From NCBI GenBank assembly GCA_964433315.1, contig CAYSQO010000080.1, forward strand, positions 1 through 7,913: DNA of 7,913 nt, given 5' to 3'. A model generated the notes under the pieces. That model was not told the DNA's origin. It made no database searches and was given only the letters and a program-made list of their open reading frames with translations. The stretch is from Aquariibacter sp964433315 (GTDB lineage: Bacteria > Pseudomonadota > Gammaproteobacteria > Burkholderiales > Burkholderiaceae_C). Positions within the stretch are counted from its first letter, which is position 1. Each line of letters begins with the position of its first letter. The translations under genes were made by a program, and so were the position numbers. This document shows positions 1 through 6,067 of this stretch, piece by piece.

Positions 1-124
1 GGGGGCGGTGGGGACTCGGCCCCGGCATGGCGCCGGAACCGCGGGGCGCCGAAGTGTCGCCGAAGGGCGGGCCGGGGCGCAGGCCGGCGAGCGGGCAGAA
101 AACCGAGGGAAAAAGCTCAAGCCC

Positions 125-130
125 GATACT
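125..130 (+). promoter_or_regulatory. candidate -10 box of selO, leaderless arrangement
   Basis: The hexamer GATACT ends 7 bases before the ATG at 138. It matches the sigma-70 -10 consensus at 4 of 6 positions and is one of the few AT-containing stretches in the 137-base leader. I see no convincing -35 box at 16-18 bp spacing. The start codon has no Shine-Dalgarno at the normal distance; the nearest purine run, GAGGGA at 105-110, is 27 bases away. Together this suggests transcription starting at or just before the ATG, but it is inference from a weak motif. Confidence 0.3.
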
Positions 131-137
131 CGGCGCC

Positions 138-1697
138 ATGGCCCTTTCGCCCCTGCCCGAGCCCGCCGCGGCCACCCGCCCGCCCCGCACCCCCTGGCAG
201 CCGGCCGCCTACGCCGGCCTGGGGCCGGCCTTCGCGGTGCCGGTGGCGCCCCGCCCGGTCGGCACGGCGCGCTGGCTGCTGCGCAACGCGCCGCTGGCGG
301 CCGAGCTGGGCCTGGACCTGGACGAGCCGCAGGCGCTGGACTGGCTGGCCGGCAATGCCGCGCTGGCGCAGACGCCTCCGCAGGCCACCGTCTACAGCGG
401 CCACCAGTTCGGCGTGTGGGCCGGGCAGCTGGGGGATGGCCGCGCCCTGCTGCTGGGCGAGGTGGCCACGGCCGGCGGGCCACAGGAGCTGCAGCTCAAG
501 GGCGCCGGGCCCACGCCCTTCTCGCGCCGTGGCGATGGCCGGGCGGTGCTGCGCTCCTCGATCCGCGAGTACCTCGCCAGCGAGGCCCTGCACGCCCTGG
601 GCATCCCGACCACGCGCGCGCTGGCCCTGGTGGGCAGCGCGCTGCCGGTGCGGCGCGAGACGCTGGAGACGGCGGCCATCGTCACCCGCGTGGCGCCCAG
701 CTTCCTGCGCTTCGGCCACTTCGAGCACTTCTGCCACCACGGCCACCATGCCGAGCTGGCCCGGCTGGCGGACTGGACGATCGCGCGCTTCTTCCCTGAG
801 GCGCAGGCGGCCGAACAGCCGGTGCTGGCGATGCTGGCCGAGGTGAGCCGCCGCACCGCCGAGCTGCTGGCGGACTGGCAGGCCGTGGGCTTCTGCCACG
901 GCGTGATGAACAGCGACAACATGAGCCTGCTGGGCCTGACGCTGGACTACGGGCCCTACGGCTTCCTGGACCGCTTCGACCCCGGCCACATCTGCAACCA
1001 CTCCGACCACCAGGGCCGCTACGCCTTCGCGCGCCAGCCCAGCATCGCCGGCTGGAACCTGCAGGCCCTGGCCACCGCCCTGCTGCCGCTGGTGGGCGGC
1101 GGCCCGTCGGCGAGCGAGGCCGAACGCGAGGCGGCGGTGGACGGCCTGCTCGACGCGATCGAGACCTACCGCCAGACCTTCCCCGCCGCCCTGCTCAGGC
1201 GCCTGCGCGCCAAGCTGGGCCTGCAGACGGCGCGCGAGGAGGACGCCGCCCTGGCCGACGACTGGCTGGCCCTGCTGGCCGCCGAGGGCCTGGACCACAC
1301 CCTGAGCTGGCGCCGCCTGGCGCGCGTGCGCCGCGCCGCCGACCCCGCCCGCCCGGCCGGGGGCGACCCGGCCGGCGACCGCTGGCTGCGCGACCACGTC
1401 GTCGACCGCCCGCGCGCCGACGCCTGGCTGGCCCGCTACCGGGCGCGCCTGGCCGCCGAGGGGCTGCCGGACGCCGGGCGCGCGGCGCGCATGGACGCCG
1501 TCAACCCCGCCGTGGTGCTGCGCAACCACCTGGCCCAGGGGGCGATCGCGGCCGCGGAGCGCGGCACGCTGGACGAACTGCAGCGCCTGGTGCAAGTTCT
1601 GGCCCGGCCCTACGACGAACCGCCACCCGCGCTGGCGGCCTACGCCGAGGCCCCGCCCGCCGACCTGCCCCCCATCGAAGTGAGCTGCTCCTCATGA
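138..1697 (+). CDS. selO: SelO family protein adenylyltransferase (YdiU)
   Basis: This 519-residue pseudokinase-fold enzyme is expected to transfer AMP from ATP to Ser/Thr/Tyr of protein substrates; SelO homologues modify redox proteins such as glutaredoxin. The family signature YSGHQFGVWAGQLGDGRA is at residues 86-103, followed by QLKGAGPTPFSR with K121. E144 (SIREYLASEAL), R184 (VTRV), D260-N261 (MNSDNMS) and D270 (LDYGPYGFLD) follow. These sit at a constant +8 offset from the residues I recall for Pseudomonas syringae SelO (K113, E136, R176, D252, N253, D262), so the active site looks complete. The protein ends SCSS; C517 is third from the end, the position of selenocysteine in human SELENOO. 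An in-frame ATG at 27 exists, but its extra 37 residues are low-complexity and unlike the family. The start at 138 gives an N-terminus close to that of E. coli YdiU. Its stop overlaps the msrB start by 4 bases. Confidence 0.96.
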   Translation: MALSPLPEPAAATRPPRTPWQPAAYAGLGPAFAVPVAPRPVGTARWLLRNAPLAAELGLDLDEPQALDWLAGNAALAQTPPQATVYSGHQFGVWAGQLGDGRALLLGEVATAGGPQELQLKGAGPTPFSRRGDGRAVLRSSIREYLASEALHALGIPTTRALALVGSALPVRRETLETAAIVTRVAPSFLRFGHFEHFCHHGHHAELARLADWTIARFFPEAQAAEQPVLAMLAEVSRRTAELLADWQAVGFCHGVMNSDNMSLLGLTLDYGPYGFLDRFDPGHICNHSDHQGRYAFARQPSIAGWNLQALATALLPLVGGGPSASEAEREAAVDGLLDAIETYRQTFPAALLRRLRAKLGLQTAREEDAALADDWLALLAAEGLDHTLSWRRLARVRRAADPARPAGGDPAGDRWLRDHVVDRPRADAWLARYRARLAAEGLPDAGRAARMDAVNPAVVLRNHLAQGAIAAAERGTLDELQRLVQVLARPYDEPPPALAAYAEAPPADLPPIEVSCSS

Positions 1698-2128
1698 CCG
1701 ACGACACCGCCCCCGCGCCCGACGCCGCCCCCCTGCCCAAGGTCGTCAAGACCGACGCCGAGTGGCGCGCCCAGCTCGACCGCCTGCAGTACGCCGTCAC
1801 CCGCCAGGCCGGCACCGAGCGGGCCTTCACCGGCGTCTACTGGGACCACTGGGAGGACGGCCAGTACCGCTGCATCGGCTGTGGCACGCCGCTGTTCGAC
1901 GCCGCCACCAAGTTCGACGCCGGCTGCGGCTGGCCCAGCTACAGCCAGCCGCTGCAGGCCGGGGTGATCGAGGAGCGGGTGGACCGCAGCCACGGCATGG
2001 TGCGCACCGAGGTGCGCTGCCGGGTCTGTGACAGCCACCTCGGACATGTGTTCGAGGACGGCCCGGCGCCGACCGGCCTGCGCTACTGCATCAACTCGGC
2101 ATCGCTAGACTTCCAGCCCCGCGACTGA
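1694..2128 (+). CDS. msrB: peptide-methionine (R)-S-oxide reductase MsrB
   Basis: The 144-residue protein reduces methionine-R-sulfoxide in proteins back to methionine, normally using thioredoxin. The full SelR/MsrB domain is visible. Two CxxC pairs, C60/C63 (CIGC) and C109/C112 (CRVC), form the structural zinc site. The catalytic cysteine is C132 in RYCINSASLDF. C78 in GCGWPSY is the candidate resolving cysteine. HLGHVFEDGP at 115-124 is typical of the family. There is no signal peptide, so it should be cytoplasmic. The first 20 or so residues are an Ala/Pro-rich extension. The ATG shares ATGA with the selO stop, which indicates translational coupling and co-transcription. Near its 3' end it uses the rare codon CTA (2105-2107), unusual for this genome. 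Confidence 0.96.
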   Translation: MTDDTAPAPDAAPLPKVVKTDAEWRAQLDRLQYAVTRQAGTERAFTGVYWDHWEDGQYRCIGCGTPLFDAATKFDAGCGWPSYSQPLQAGVIEERVDRSHGMVRTEVRCRVCDSHLGHVFEDGPAPTGLRYCINSASLDFQPRD

Positions 2129-2155
2129 ACCTGTCCGTCGCCCCCCGGCCCGGCC

Positions 2156-2166
2156 AGGGGTACCCC
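2156..2166 (+). promoter_or_regulatory. possible yciB ribosome binding site inside a palindrome
   Basis: AGGGG at 2156-2160 is the only Shine-Dalgarno-like sequence ahead of yciB, but it lies 15 bases from the ATG at 2176, longer than usual. GGGGTACCCC (2157-2166) is a perfect palindrome, so pairing between neighbouring transcripts or a small local fold could mask it. The 47-base msrB-yciB gap holds nothing else recognisable. Functional meaning is inference. Confidence 0.25.
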
Positions 2167-2175
2167 CCGCGCGCG

Positions 2176-2814
2176 ATGAAACTCCTTCTCGACTTCCTGC
2201 CCATCGTCCTGTTCTTCGCGGTCTTCAAGGTCGCGGAGGGCCGTCCGGACGAGGCGGCCGCCTTCGCGACCCAGCACTTCGGGCCGTTGGTCTCCGGCGG
2301 CGTGGTGGCCGCCGCGCAGGCCCCGGTGCTGCTGGCCACGCTGGTGGTGATGCTGGCCACGCTGCTGCAGATCGTGGTGCTGCTGGCGCTGCGCCGCAAG
2401 GTCGACAAGATGCTGTGGATCAGCCTGGTGCTGGTCACCGTCCTCGGCGGCGCGACGGTGTGGTTCCAGAACGAGACCTTCATCAAGTGGAAGCCCAGCG
2501 TCCTCTATTGGGTGATGGGCCTGGTCTTCTGGCTCAGCCACGCGATCTGGCGTAAGAACCTGCTGCAGTCGGTGATGGGCGATCAGATGCAGCTCCCCGC
2601 CCAGGTGTGGCGCAAGCTCAACCTGATGTGGATCGCCTTCTTCGCCTTCATGGGCCTGGTCAACCTGTACGTGGCCTACAGCTTCTCCACGGACGCCTGG
2701 GTCAACTTCAAGCTCTTCGGCAGCATGGGGCTGATGATCGCCTTCACCGTGGCCCAGGCGGTCTACCTGGGCAAGCACATGAAGCAGGCCGAGGCGCCGG
2801 AGCAGCAGCCGTGA
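2176..2814 (+). CDS. yciB: inner-membrane septation protein A family, YciB/IspZ
   Basis: The 212-residue multi-pass inner-membrane protein belongs to the YciB family, which is linked to cell-envelope synthesis and septation through contacts with elongation and division proteins; no enzyme activity is established. Family landmarks are the N-terminus MKLLLDFLPIVLFFAVFK, FQNETFIKWKPSVLYW at 97-112, LPAQVWRKLNLMW at 140-152 and WVNFKLFG at 175-182. Hydrophobic segments lie at roughly 5-18, 49-72, 80-96, 108-122, 150-168 and 180-198. It is about 30 residues longer than E. coli YciB (179), mainly from an extra stretch after the first membrane segment (about 21-48). That loop is, to my recollection, usual in Burkholderiales. 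The stop overlaps the GTG of the bolA-family gene by 4 bases, so the two are probably coupled. Confidence 0.93.
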   Translation: MKLLLDFLPIVLFFAVFKVAEGRPDEAAAFATQHFGPLVSGGVVAAAQAPVLLATLVVMLATLLQIVVLLALRRKVDKMLWISLVLVTVLGGATVWFQNETFIKWKPSVLYWVMGLVFWLSHAIWRKNLLQSVMGDQMQLPAQVWRKLNLMWIAFFAFMGLVNLYVAYSFSTDAWVNFKLFGSMGLMIAFTVAQAVYLGKHMKQAEAPEQQP

Positions 2815-3113
2815 GCCCCGCGGCCGATACCGCCACCGCCGCCGCGCCGGATGCCGCCGCCCTCGAGGCCCGCCTGCGCGAGGGCCTGCCGGTGCAGGCC
2901 CTGACCGTGCGCGACGACAGCCACCTGCACGCCGGCCACGCCGGGGCGCGCGAGGGACGGCACTTCCATGTCCGGATCGTGAGTCCTGCCTTCCAAGGTC
3001 TGGCGCGGCTTGCCCGACATCGCCTTGTGTATGATCAATTGAGCCGGTGGATGCCGCGCGGCATCCATGCGCTGGCCCTCGAAACCCTGACGCCTGACGA
3101 GGCCTCGCGGTAG
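2811..3113 (+). CDS. bolA: BolA family protein
   Basis: This 100-residue cytosolic BolA-family protein starts at GTG 2811, which overlaps the yciB stop as GTGA. The reading frame stays open further upstream inside yciB, but only this start gives normal BolA length (E. coli BolA is about 105 residues). Conserved elements are RDDSHLHAGH at 34-43, FHVRIVSPAFQGL at 52-64, ARHRLVYDQL at 68-77 and GIHALALETLTPDE at 84-97. The His residues in the DDSHxHAGH loop and H86 are the kind used by BolA proteins to share an Fe-S cluster with monothiol glutaredoxins. BolA proteins act in Fe-S handling and stress/morphology control, and some bind DNA. Which applies here cannot be told from sequence. Codons around 3025-3040 are unusually AT-rich because an apparent promoter is embedded there. 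Confidence 0.9.
   Translation: MSPAADTATAAAPDAAALEARLREGLPVQALTVRDDSHLHAGHAGAREGRHFHVRIVSPAFQGLARLARHRLVYDQLSRWMPRGIHALALETLTPDEASR
3027..3035 (+). promoter_or_regulatory. extended -10 promoter inside bolA, driving the isomerase gene
   Basis: TGTGTATGAT at 3026-3035 contains TATGAT (5 of 6 matches to TATAAT) preceded by TG and one base, the exact extended -10 layout. A TTGCCC at 3010-3015 is only 14 bp upstream, too close for a normal -35, so the extended element would have to compensate. The codons here (CTT GTG TAT GAT CAA TTG) depart from the CTG/TAC/GAC/CAG usage of the rest of the window, as if selection kept the DNA signal. Initiation near 3042 would give a leader of about 190 nt for the gene starting at 3232. 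Confidence 0.5.
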
Positions 3114-3122
3114 GCCACCCGA

Positions 3123-3149
3123 CCCTGTCGGCGCCCTTGCACGACAGGG
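3123..3149 (+). other. hairpin in the bolA-isomerase gap
   Basis: CCCTGTCG (3123-3130) and CGACAGGG (3142-3149) are perfect 8-bp arms around an 11-base loop, starting 10 bases after the bolA stop. No T-run follows, so it is not a classical intrinsic terminator. A second, mutually exclusive small hairpin GGGCC-TGC-GGCCC (3147-3159) overlaps its right arm. Possible roles are mRNA 3'-end protection for the yciB-bolA message or control of the downstream leader. Confidence 0.4.
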
Positions 3150-3179
3150 CCTGCGGCCCAGGCCTCGGAACTCCGGGGC

Positions 3180-3211
3180 GCCCCTGCCCTCCCTCCGTTC
3201 CTCCCCCCTTC
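3180..3211 (+). promoter_or_regulatory. C-rich, G-poor leader tract (possible Rho-loading site)
   Basis: Between 3181 and 3210 I count 20 C, 8 T, 2 G and no A. This is a strong C-over-G bubble in a genome where C and G otherwise alternate. Such unstructured C-rich RNA is the classic context for Rho loading, and pyrimidine-rich leaders can also help S1-mediated ribosome binding. The start codon at 3232 has no clear Shine-Dalgarno, so either role fits. Assignment is inference from composition only. Confidence 0.3.
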
Positions 3212-3231
3212 GCCGCCGTGCGGCAGTCTCC

Positions 3232-4053
3232 ATGAACACCTTCACCCTTCCGGCCCGCCTGGCGGCCCTGTCGAGCCTGTCCCTCGCCCTGCTTGCGCCG
3301 GTGGCCGCGGAGGCCCAGAACCTGACCCTCGTCAACGGCAAGCCGGTGCCCAAGGCCCGGGTCGAGTCGCTGATGAGCCAGGTCCTGCGCAGCGGCCAGC
3401 AGCAACGCACGCCCGAGCTGGAGCAGCAGGTCCGCGACGAGGCGGTGCTGCGCGAGATCCTGACCCAGGAGGCCGAGCGCCGCGGCCTGGTGCAGAGCCC
3501 GGCCTACAAGGAGCAGATGGAGCTGGCGCGCCAGAGCATCCTGATCCGCGAGCTGATCACCGACTTCCAGAAGAACAGCCCGGTCAGCGACGCCGAGGTG
3601 CTGGCCGAGTACAACAAGGCCAAGGCCCAGGCCGGCGACAAGGAATTCCGTGCCCGCCACATCCTGGTGGACAGCGAGGACGAGGCCAAGGGCCTGATCG
3701 CCAAGATCAAGGGCGGCGCCGCCTTCGCCGACGTGGCCAAGGCCAGCAGCAAGGACAGCGGCTCGGCGCCCCAGGGCGGCGACCTGGGCTGGGCCTCGCC
3801 GAGCAGCTTCGTGCCCGAGTTCGGCAAGGCCATGGCCGCGCTGCAGAAGGGCCAGCTGACCGAGGCGCCGGTGCAGAGCTCCTTCGGCTGGCACGTGATC
3901 CTGCTGGAGGACACCCGCGAAGCGCAGCTGCCGCCGGTCGAGGAGGTCAAGGGCCAGATCGTCCAGCAGCTCACCCAGCAGAAGCTTGCCAAGTTCCGAG
4001 AGGACCTGCGCCTGAAGGCCAAGACCGACTACAAGTTCAACGGCGCGCAGTAA
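3232..4053 (+). CDS. exported parvulin-type peptidyl-prolyl cis-trans isomerase
   Basis: The 273-residue protein should catalyse prolyl bond isomerisation on folding proteins in the periplasm. A signal peptide is visible: short N-region with R9, hydrophobic core LAALSSLSLALLAPVAA, and a likely cleavage after A28 (AEA before QN). Residues 29-130 are a charged helical region resembling the SurA/PrsA-like N-terminal chaperone domain. The single parvulin domain spans about 138-227, with RARHILV at 140-146, GSAPQGGDLGW at 177-187, FVPEFGKAM at 193-201 and SFGWHVILLED at 217-227. A C-terminal helix (about 234-263) follows. There is one parvulin domain rather than the two of SurA, so a PpiC/PrsA-like label is safer than surA. 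It follows the bolA-family gene after 118 bases and ends at a strong terminator. An internal bolA promoter probably adds to read-through transcription. Confidence 0.93.
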   Translation: MNTFTLPARLAALSSLSLALLAPVAAEAQNLTLVNGKPVPKARVESLMSQVLRSGQQQRTPELEQQVRDEAVLREILTQEAERRGLVQSPAYKEQMELARQSILIRELITDFQKNSPVSDAEVLAEYNKAKAQAGDKEFRARHILVDSEDEAKGLIAKIKGGAAFADVAKASSKDSGSAPQGGDLGWASPSSFVPEFGKAMAALQKGQLTEAPVQSSFGWHVILLEDTREAQLPPVEEVKGQIVQQLTQQKLAKFREDLRLKAKTDYKFNGAQ

Positions 4054-4097
4054 GCCGCGCCCCCGCGCCGGGCCCGCGAGTGCGCCCGGCCCAGTGC

Positions 4098-4122
4098 AAG
4101 GCGCCCCGCGGGGCGCCTTTTT
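4098..4122 (+). terminator. intrinsic terminator after the isomerase gene
   Basis: AAGGCGCCCC (4098-4107) pairs with GGGGCGCCTT (4110-4119), and the T-run extends to 4122. This gives a very stable GC stem with a tight loop followed by five T, a textbook rho-independent terminator 45 bases after the stop codon. An additional 7-bp hairpin (GCCGGGC 4067-4073 with GCCCGGC 4084-4090) precedes it. The next gene converges from the other strand and ends at 4137. In that direction the hairpin is followed only by TTGCAC, so it is probably a weaker stop for the - strand. Confidence 0.88.
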
Positions 4123-4136
4123 CATGGCCGGGGCGC

Positions 4137-4856
4137 TCAGCGCGCGAGCGCCTGCCAGGCCATCAGGCCGCCCATCAGCAACGGCTGGTGCAGCAGGTAC
4201 ACGCTCAGGCTCCAGCGGCCCAGGGTGGCCAGCGGCTGCAGGGCGGCAGGCAGCGGGCCGTCCAGCAGGCCGGGCCGGCCGCGGGCCGCCGACCGGGCCA
4301 GCAGGCGCTGGCCCAGCCACAGGCCCAGCAACATCGGGCCCAGCCAGGGCAGCAGGGGCACGTGGTCTTCGGTGGGCGGCTTGCGGGCCATCAGGCCCAG
4401 CCAGTCCAGCGCGCGGCCGGCCAGGTCGGGGCCGGTCCACAGCAGGGGCAGCGCCAGGGCCAGCACGGCCAGCGGCAGCAGGCCGTGGCCGAGCGGCGCG
4501 GCCCCGCGCGCCAGCGGCAGCATCAGGGCCATGGCGTGCAGCACGCCGAAGTGGATGTAGCGCGGCCCGAACATCGCCCAGGACCCGGCCGAGACCAGCA
4601 GCGCCGCCCCGGCGATCTGCAGCCAGCGCCGCGCGAAGCGGGCCGCCGGCTGGCCCTGGGCCCGCGCGGCCGCCTGGCCCAGGCCGGCGCAGAGCAGGAA
4701 GAGGCTGAGGATGGCGACGCGCTGCCCGGTCCAGACCGGGTCGCGGTAGAAGTCCGCCTCGATCAGGCGCAGGTGCGCTAGGTCGAAGGCAAAGTGGAAG
4801 GCGACCATCCACAGCAGCGCCAGGCCGCGCAGGGCGTCGAGCCGCGGCAGGCGCAT
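4137..4856 (-). CDS. DUF1624 / HGSNAT-type membrane acyltransferase-like protein
   Basis: The 239-residue polytopic inner-membrane protein resembles the DUF1624/heparan-alpha-glucosaminide N-acetyltransferase catalytic family. The diagnostic N-terminus RLDALRGLALLWMVAFHF (5-22) includes D7, R10 and H21. Other family-like stretches are LSLFLLCAGLGQ (50-61), IHFGVLHAMAL (101-111), HVPLLPWLGPMLLGLWLGQ (165-183) and LGRWSLSVYLLHQPLL (212-227). I count about seven hydrophobic segments. Family members move acyl groups across or at the membrane; the acceptor of the bacterial versions is generally unknown, and I cannot name one here. It starts 9 bases after the stop of the upstream dehydrogenase gene on the same strand, so it is probably co-transcribed with it. 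Confidence 0.85.
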   Translation of the reverse strand: MRLPRLDALRGLALLWMVAFHFAFDLAHLRLIEADFYRDPVWTGQRVAILSLFLLCAGLGQAAARAQGQPAARFARRWLQIAGAALLVSAGSWAMFGPRYIHFGVLHAMALMLPLARGAAPLGHGLLPLAVLALALPLLWTGPDLAGRALDWLGLMARKPPTEDHVPLLPWLGPMLLGLWLGQRLLARSAARGRPGLLDGPLPAALQPLATLGRWSLSVYLLHQPLLMGGLMAWQALAR

Positions 4857-4865
4857 GGTCGGCGC

Positions 4866-5876
4866 TCAGCCGATCTTCACGACCAGCTTGCCGAAGTGGC
4901 TGGCGCCGATCTGGTGCTTGAGCGCGTCCCGGGCTTCGGCGAAGGGGAAGACGCGGTCGATCACCGGCTTCAGCCCGCGCTGGGTGATCAGGCGGTTCAT
5001 GGCCTCGAACATGGTGCGCGAGCCGACGAAGACGCCGCGCACGGTGACCGTCTTGAACAGGATGGGCAGCGGCTCCAGCGTGCCGCCGGTCAGGACGCCG
5101 ATGAGGTGGACCTGGCCGCCGTGGCGGGCCGCGCTGATCGAGCGCTGCAGCGTGCCGGGGCCGCCAACCTCCACCACGTGGTCGACACCGCGGCCGCCGG
5201 TGGCGGCCAGCACGGCCTGGTCCCAGTCCGGCTGCTTGGCGTAGTTGATGAGGTGGTCGGCGCCCAGGGCACGGCCGCGTTCGAGCTTGGCGTCGCTCGA
5301 CGAGGTCAGGATGACTTCGGCGCCGGCCGCCTTGGCGAACTGCAGCGCGAACATGGACACGCCGCCCGTGCCCAGCACCAGCACGGTGTCGCCCGGCTTG
5401 AGCGGCACCGGGCCTTCGAACAGCGCGTTCCAGGCCGTCAGCGCGGCACAGGGCAGGGTGGCGGCTTCCTCGTCGCTGAGGTGGGCGGGCGTGGGCACCA
5501 GGGCCTCGGCCGGGAAGAGGCGCTGCTCCGTGAAGACGCCGGGCACGGTGCCGCCGAGCGACTGCTCGAAGTGCGCCGGCACCATCGGGCCGCCCAGCCA
5601 GGTTTCGAAGAAGGTGCCGGTCACGCGGTCGCCGACCTTCCAGCGGCTGACGCCGGGGCCGACGGCCTCCACCGTGCCGGCGCCGTCCGAGCCCGGGATC
5701 AGGTCCTTGGAAACCATGCCCGGGTAGCGGCCGGTGACGATCAGCAGGTCGCGGTAGTTCAGGCTGGCGGCGCCCATCCGCACCCGCACCTGGCCGGGGC
5801 CGGGCTCGGGCGTGGGGGCCTCGTGCAGGCTCAGGCTGTCGAGGTCGTTGGTGGCGGTGTAGGCGTGATAGCGCAT
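4866..5876 (-). CDS. zinc-independent medium-chain dehydrogenase/reductase (quinone oxidoreductase-like)
   Basis: The 336-residue cytosolic oxidoreductase of the MDR superfamily is expected to use NAD(P)H on an alcohol, quinone or enone-type substrate. The N-terminal GroES-like domain carries SLNYRDLLIVTGRYPG (38-53) and PGSDGAGTVEAVG (61-73). The classical Cys/His ligands of zinc alcohol dehydrogenases are absent. The Rossmann motif VLGTGGVSMFALQFA (167-181) is followed by TSSSDAKLERGRALGADHLINY (191-212, cited by position); the Ser-rich end of beta-2 suggests NADPH rather than NADH. The C-terminus SHFGKLVVKIG is typical. The frame is open back to about 5981, but the extra 35 residues are Arg/Pro-rich and unlike the family, so ATG 5876 is chosen. 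The substrate is unknown. It is the first gene of a probable two-gene operon. Confidence 0.9.
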   Translation of the reverse strand: MRYHAYTATNDLDSLSLHEAPTPEPGPGQVRVRMGAASLNYRDLLIVTGRYPGMVSKDLIPGSDGAGTVEAVGPGVSRWKVGDRVTGTFFETWLGGPMVPAHFEQSLGGTVPGVFTEQRLFPAEALVPTPAHLSDEEAATLPCAALTAWNALFEGPVPLKPGDTVLVLGTGGVSMFALQFAKAAGAEVILTSSSDAKLERGRALGADHLINYAKQPDWDQAVLAATGGRGVDHVVEVGGPGTLQRSISAARHGGQVHLIGVLTGGTLEPLPILFKTVTVRGVFVGSRTMFEAMNRLITQRGLKPVIDRVFPFAEARDALKHQIGASHFGKLVVKIG

Positions 5877-6048
5877 GGTGGGTGCAGCAGCAGGACGAGG
5901 GTCGAGGGACCGGGACACGGGGCGGCGGACGCCTGCCCCCGGACGAGGATGCGCAGCATAGGGCGCGGGGCGGGATCGCACAGGCCCGGGTCCTCACGCC
6001 CCCGGGCGGCGGTCTGTTCCAGGCTGAAGCGCGCCGAATGCGGCACCG

Positions 6049-6066
6049 TGTCCGATTTCTCGGACA
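6049..6066. other. 18-bp perfect inverted repeat beside the ModA-like stop codon
   Basis: TGTCCGATTTCTCGGACA has perfect 7-bp arms and a 4-base spacer. On the - strand the spacer reads GAAA, a stable GNRA tetraloop, and the repeat starts one base after the stop codon of the ModA-like gene. It could be a 3' mRNA hairpin for that gene, though no T-run follows, or a dimeric repressor operator in the 191-base region upstream of the dehydrogenase gene (start 5876). Weaker CACC/GGTG flanks could extend the stem. Confidence 0.45.
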
Positions 6067-6067
6067 G

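Noticed and set aside
27..137. N-terminal extension of SelO from the ATG at 27
   Set aside because: The extra 37 residues are charged low-complexity sequence absent from known SelO proteins, and the ATG at 138 gives the expected N-terminus.
117..1595. A 492-codon antisense open frame opposite selO
   Set aside because: selO on the + strand has the complete family motifs and catalytic residues; the antisense product is repetitive Gln/Gly/Arg/Ala-rich sequence without a recognisable domain.
2106..2111. TAGACT at the end of msrB as a -10 box for yciB
   Set aside because: A weak match without a -35. The rare CTA codon makes it mildly suggestive, but msrB-yciB spacing of 47 bases fits simple read-through.
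4080..4781. + strand open frames of 111-233 codons downstream of the terminator
   Set aside because: They begin inside or beside the terminator, lie opposite the DUF1624-type gene with its conserved motifs, and have Gln/Arg/Pro/Gly-rich shadow composition.
5955..5960. TATGCT on the - strand as a -10 box for the dehydrogenase gene
   Set aside because: Only a 4-of-6 match with no -35 at proper spacing and no extended element; not enough to list as a promoter.
5877..5981. N-terminal extension of the MDR dehydrogenase
   Set aside because: The added 35 residues are Arg/Pro-rich and precede a typical family N-terminus beginning at ATG 5876.
2083..5997. A 1304-codon open frame on the - strand running through yciB, bolA, the isomerase and two - strand genes
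   Set aside because: It is antisense or out of frame to five recognisable conserved proteins. Stop codons are rare in very GC-rich DNA, so such long shadow frames are expected; its protein is low-complexity Arg/Pro/Ala/Gly/His.
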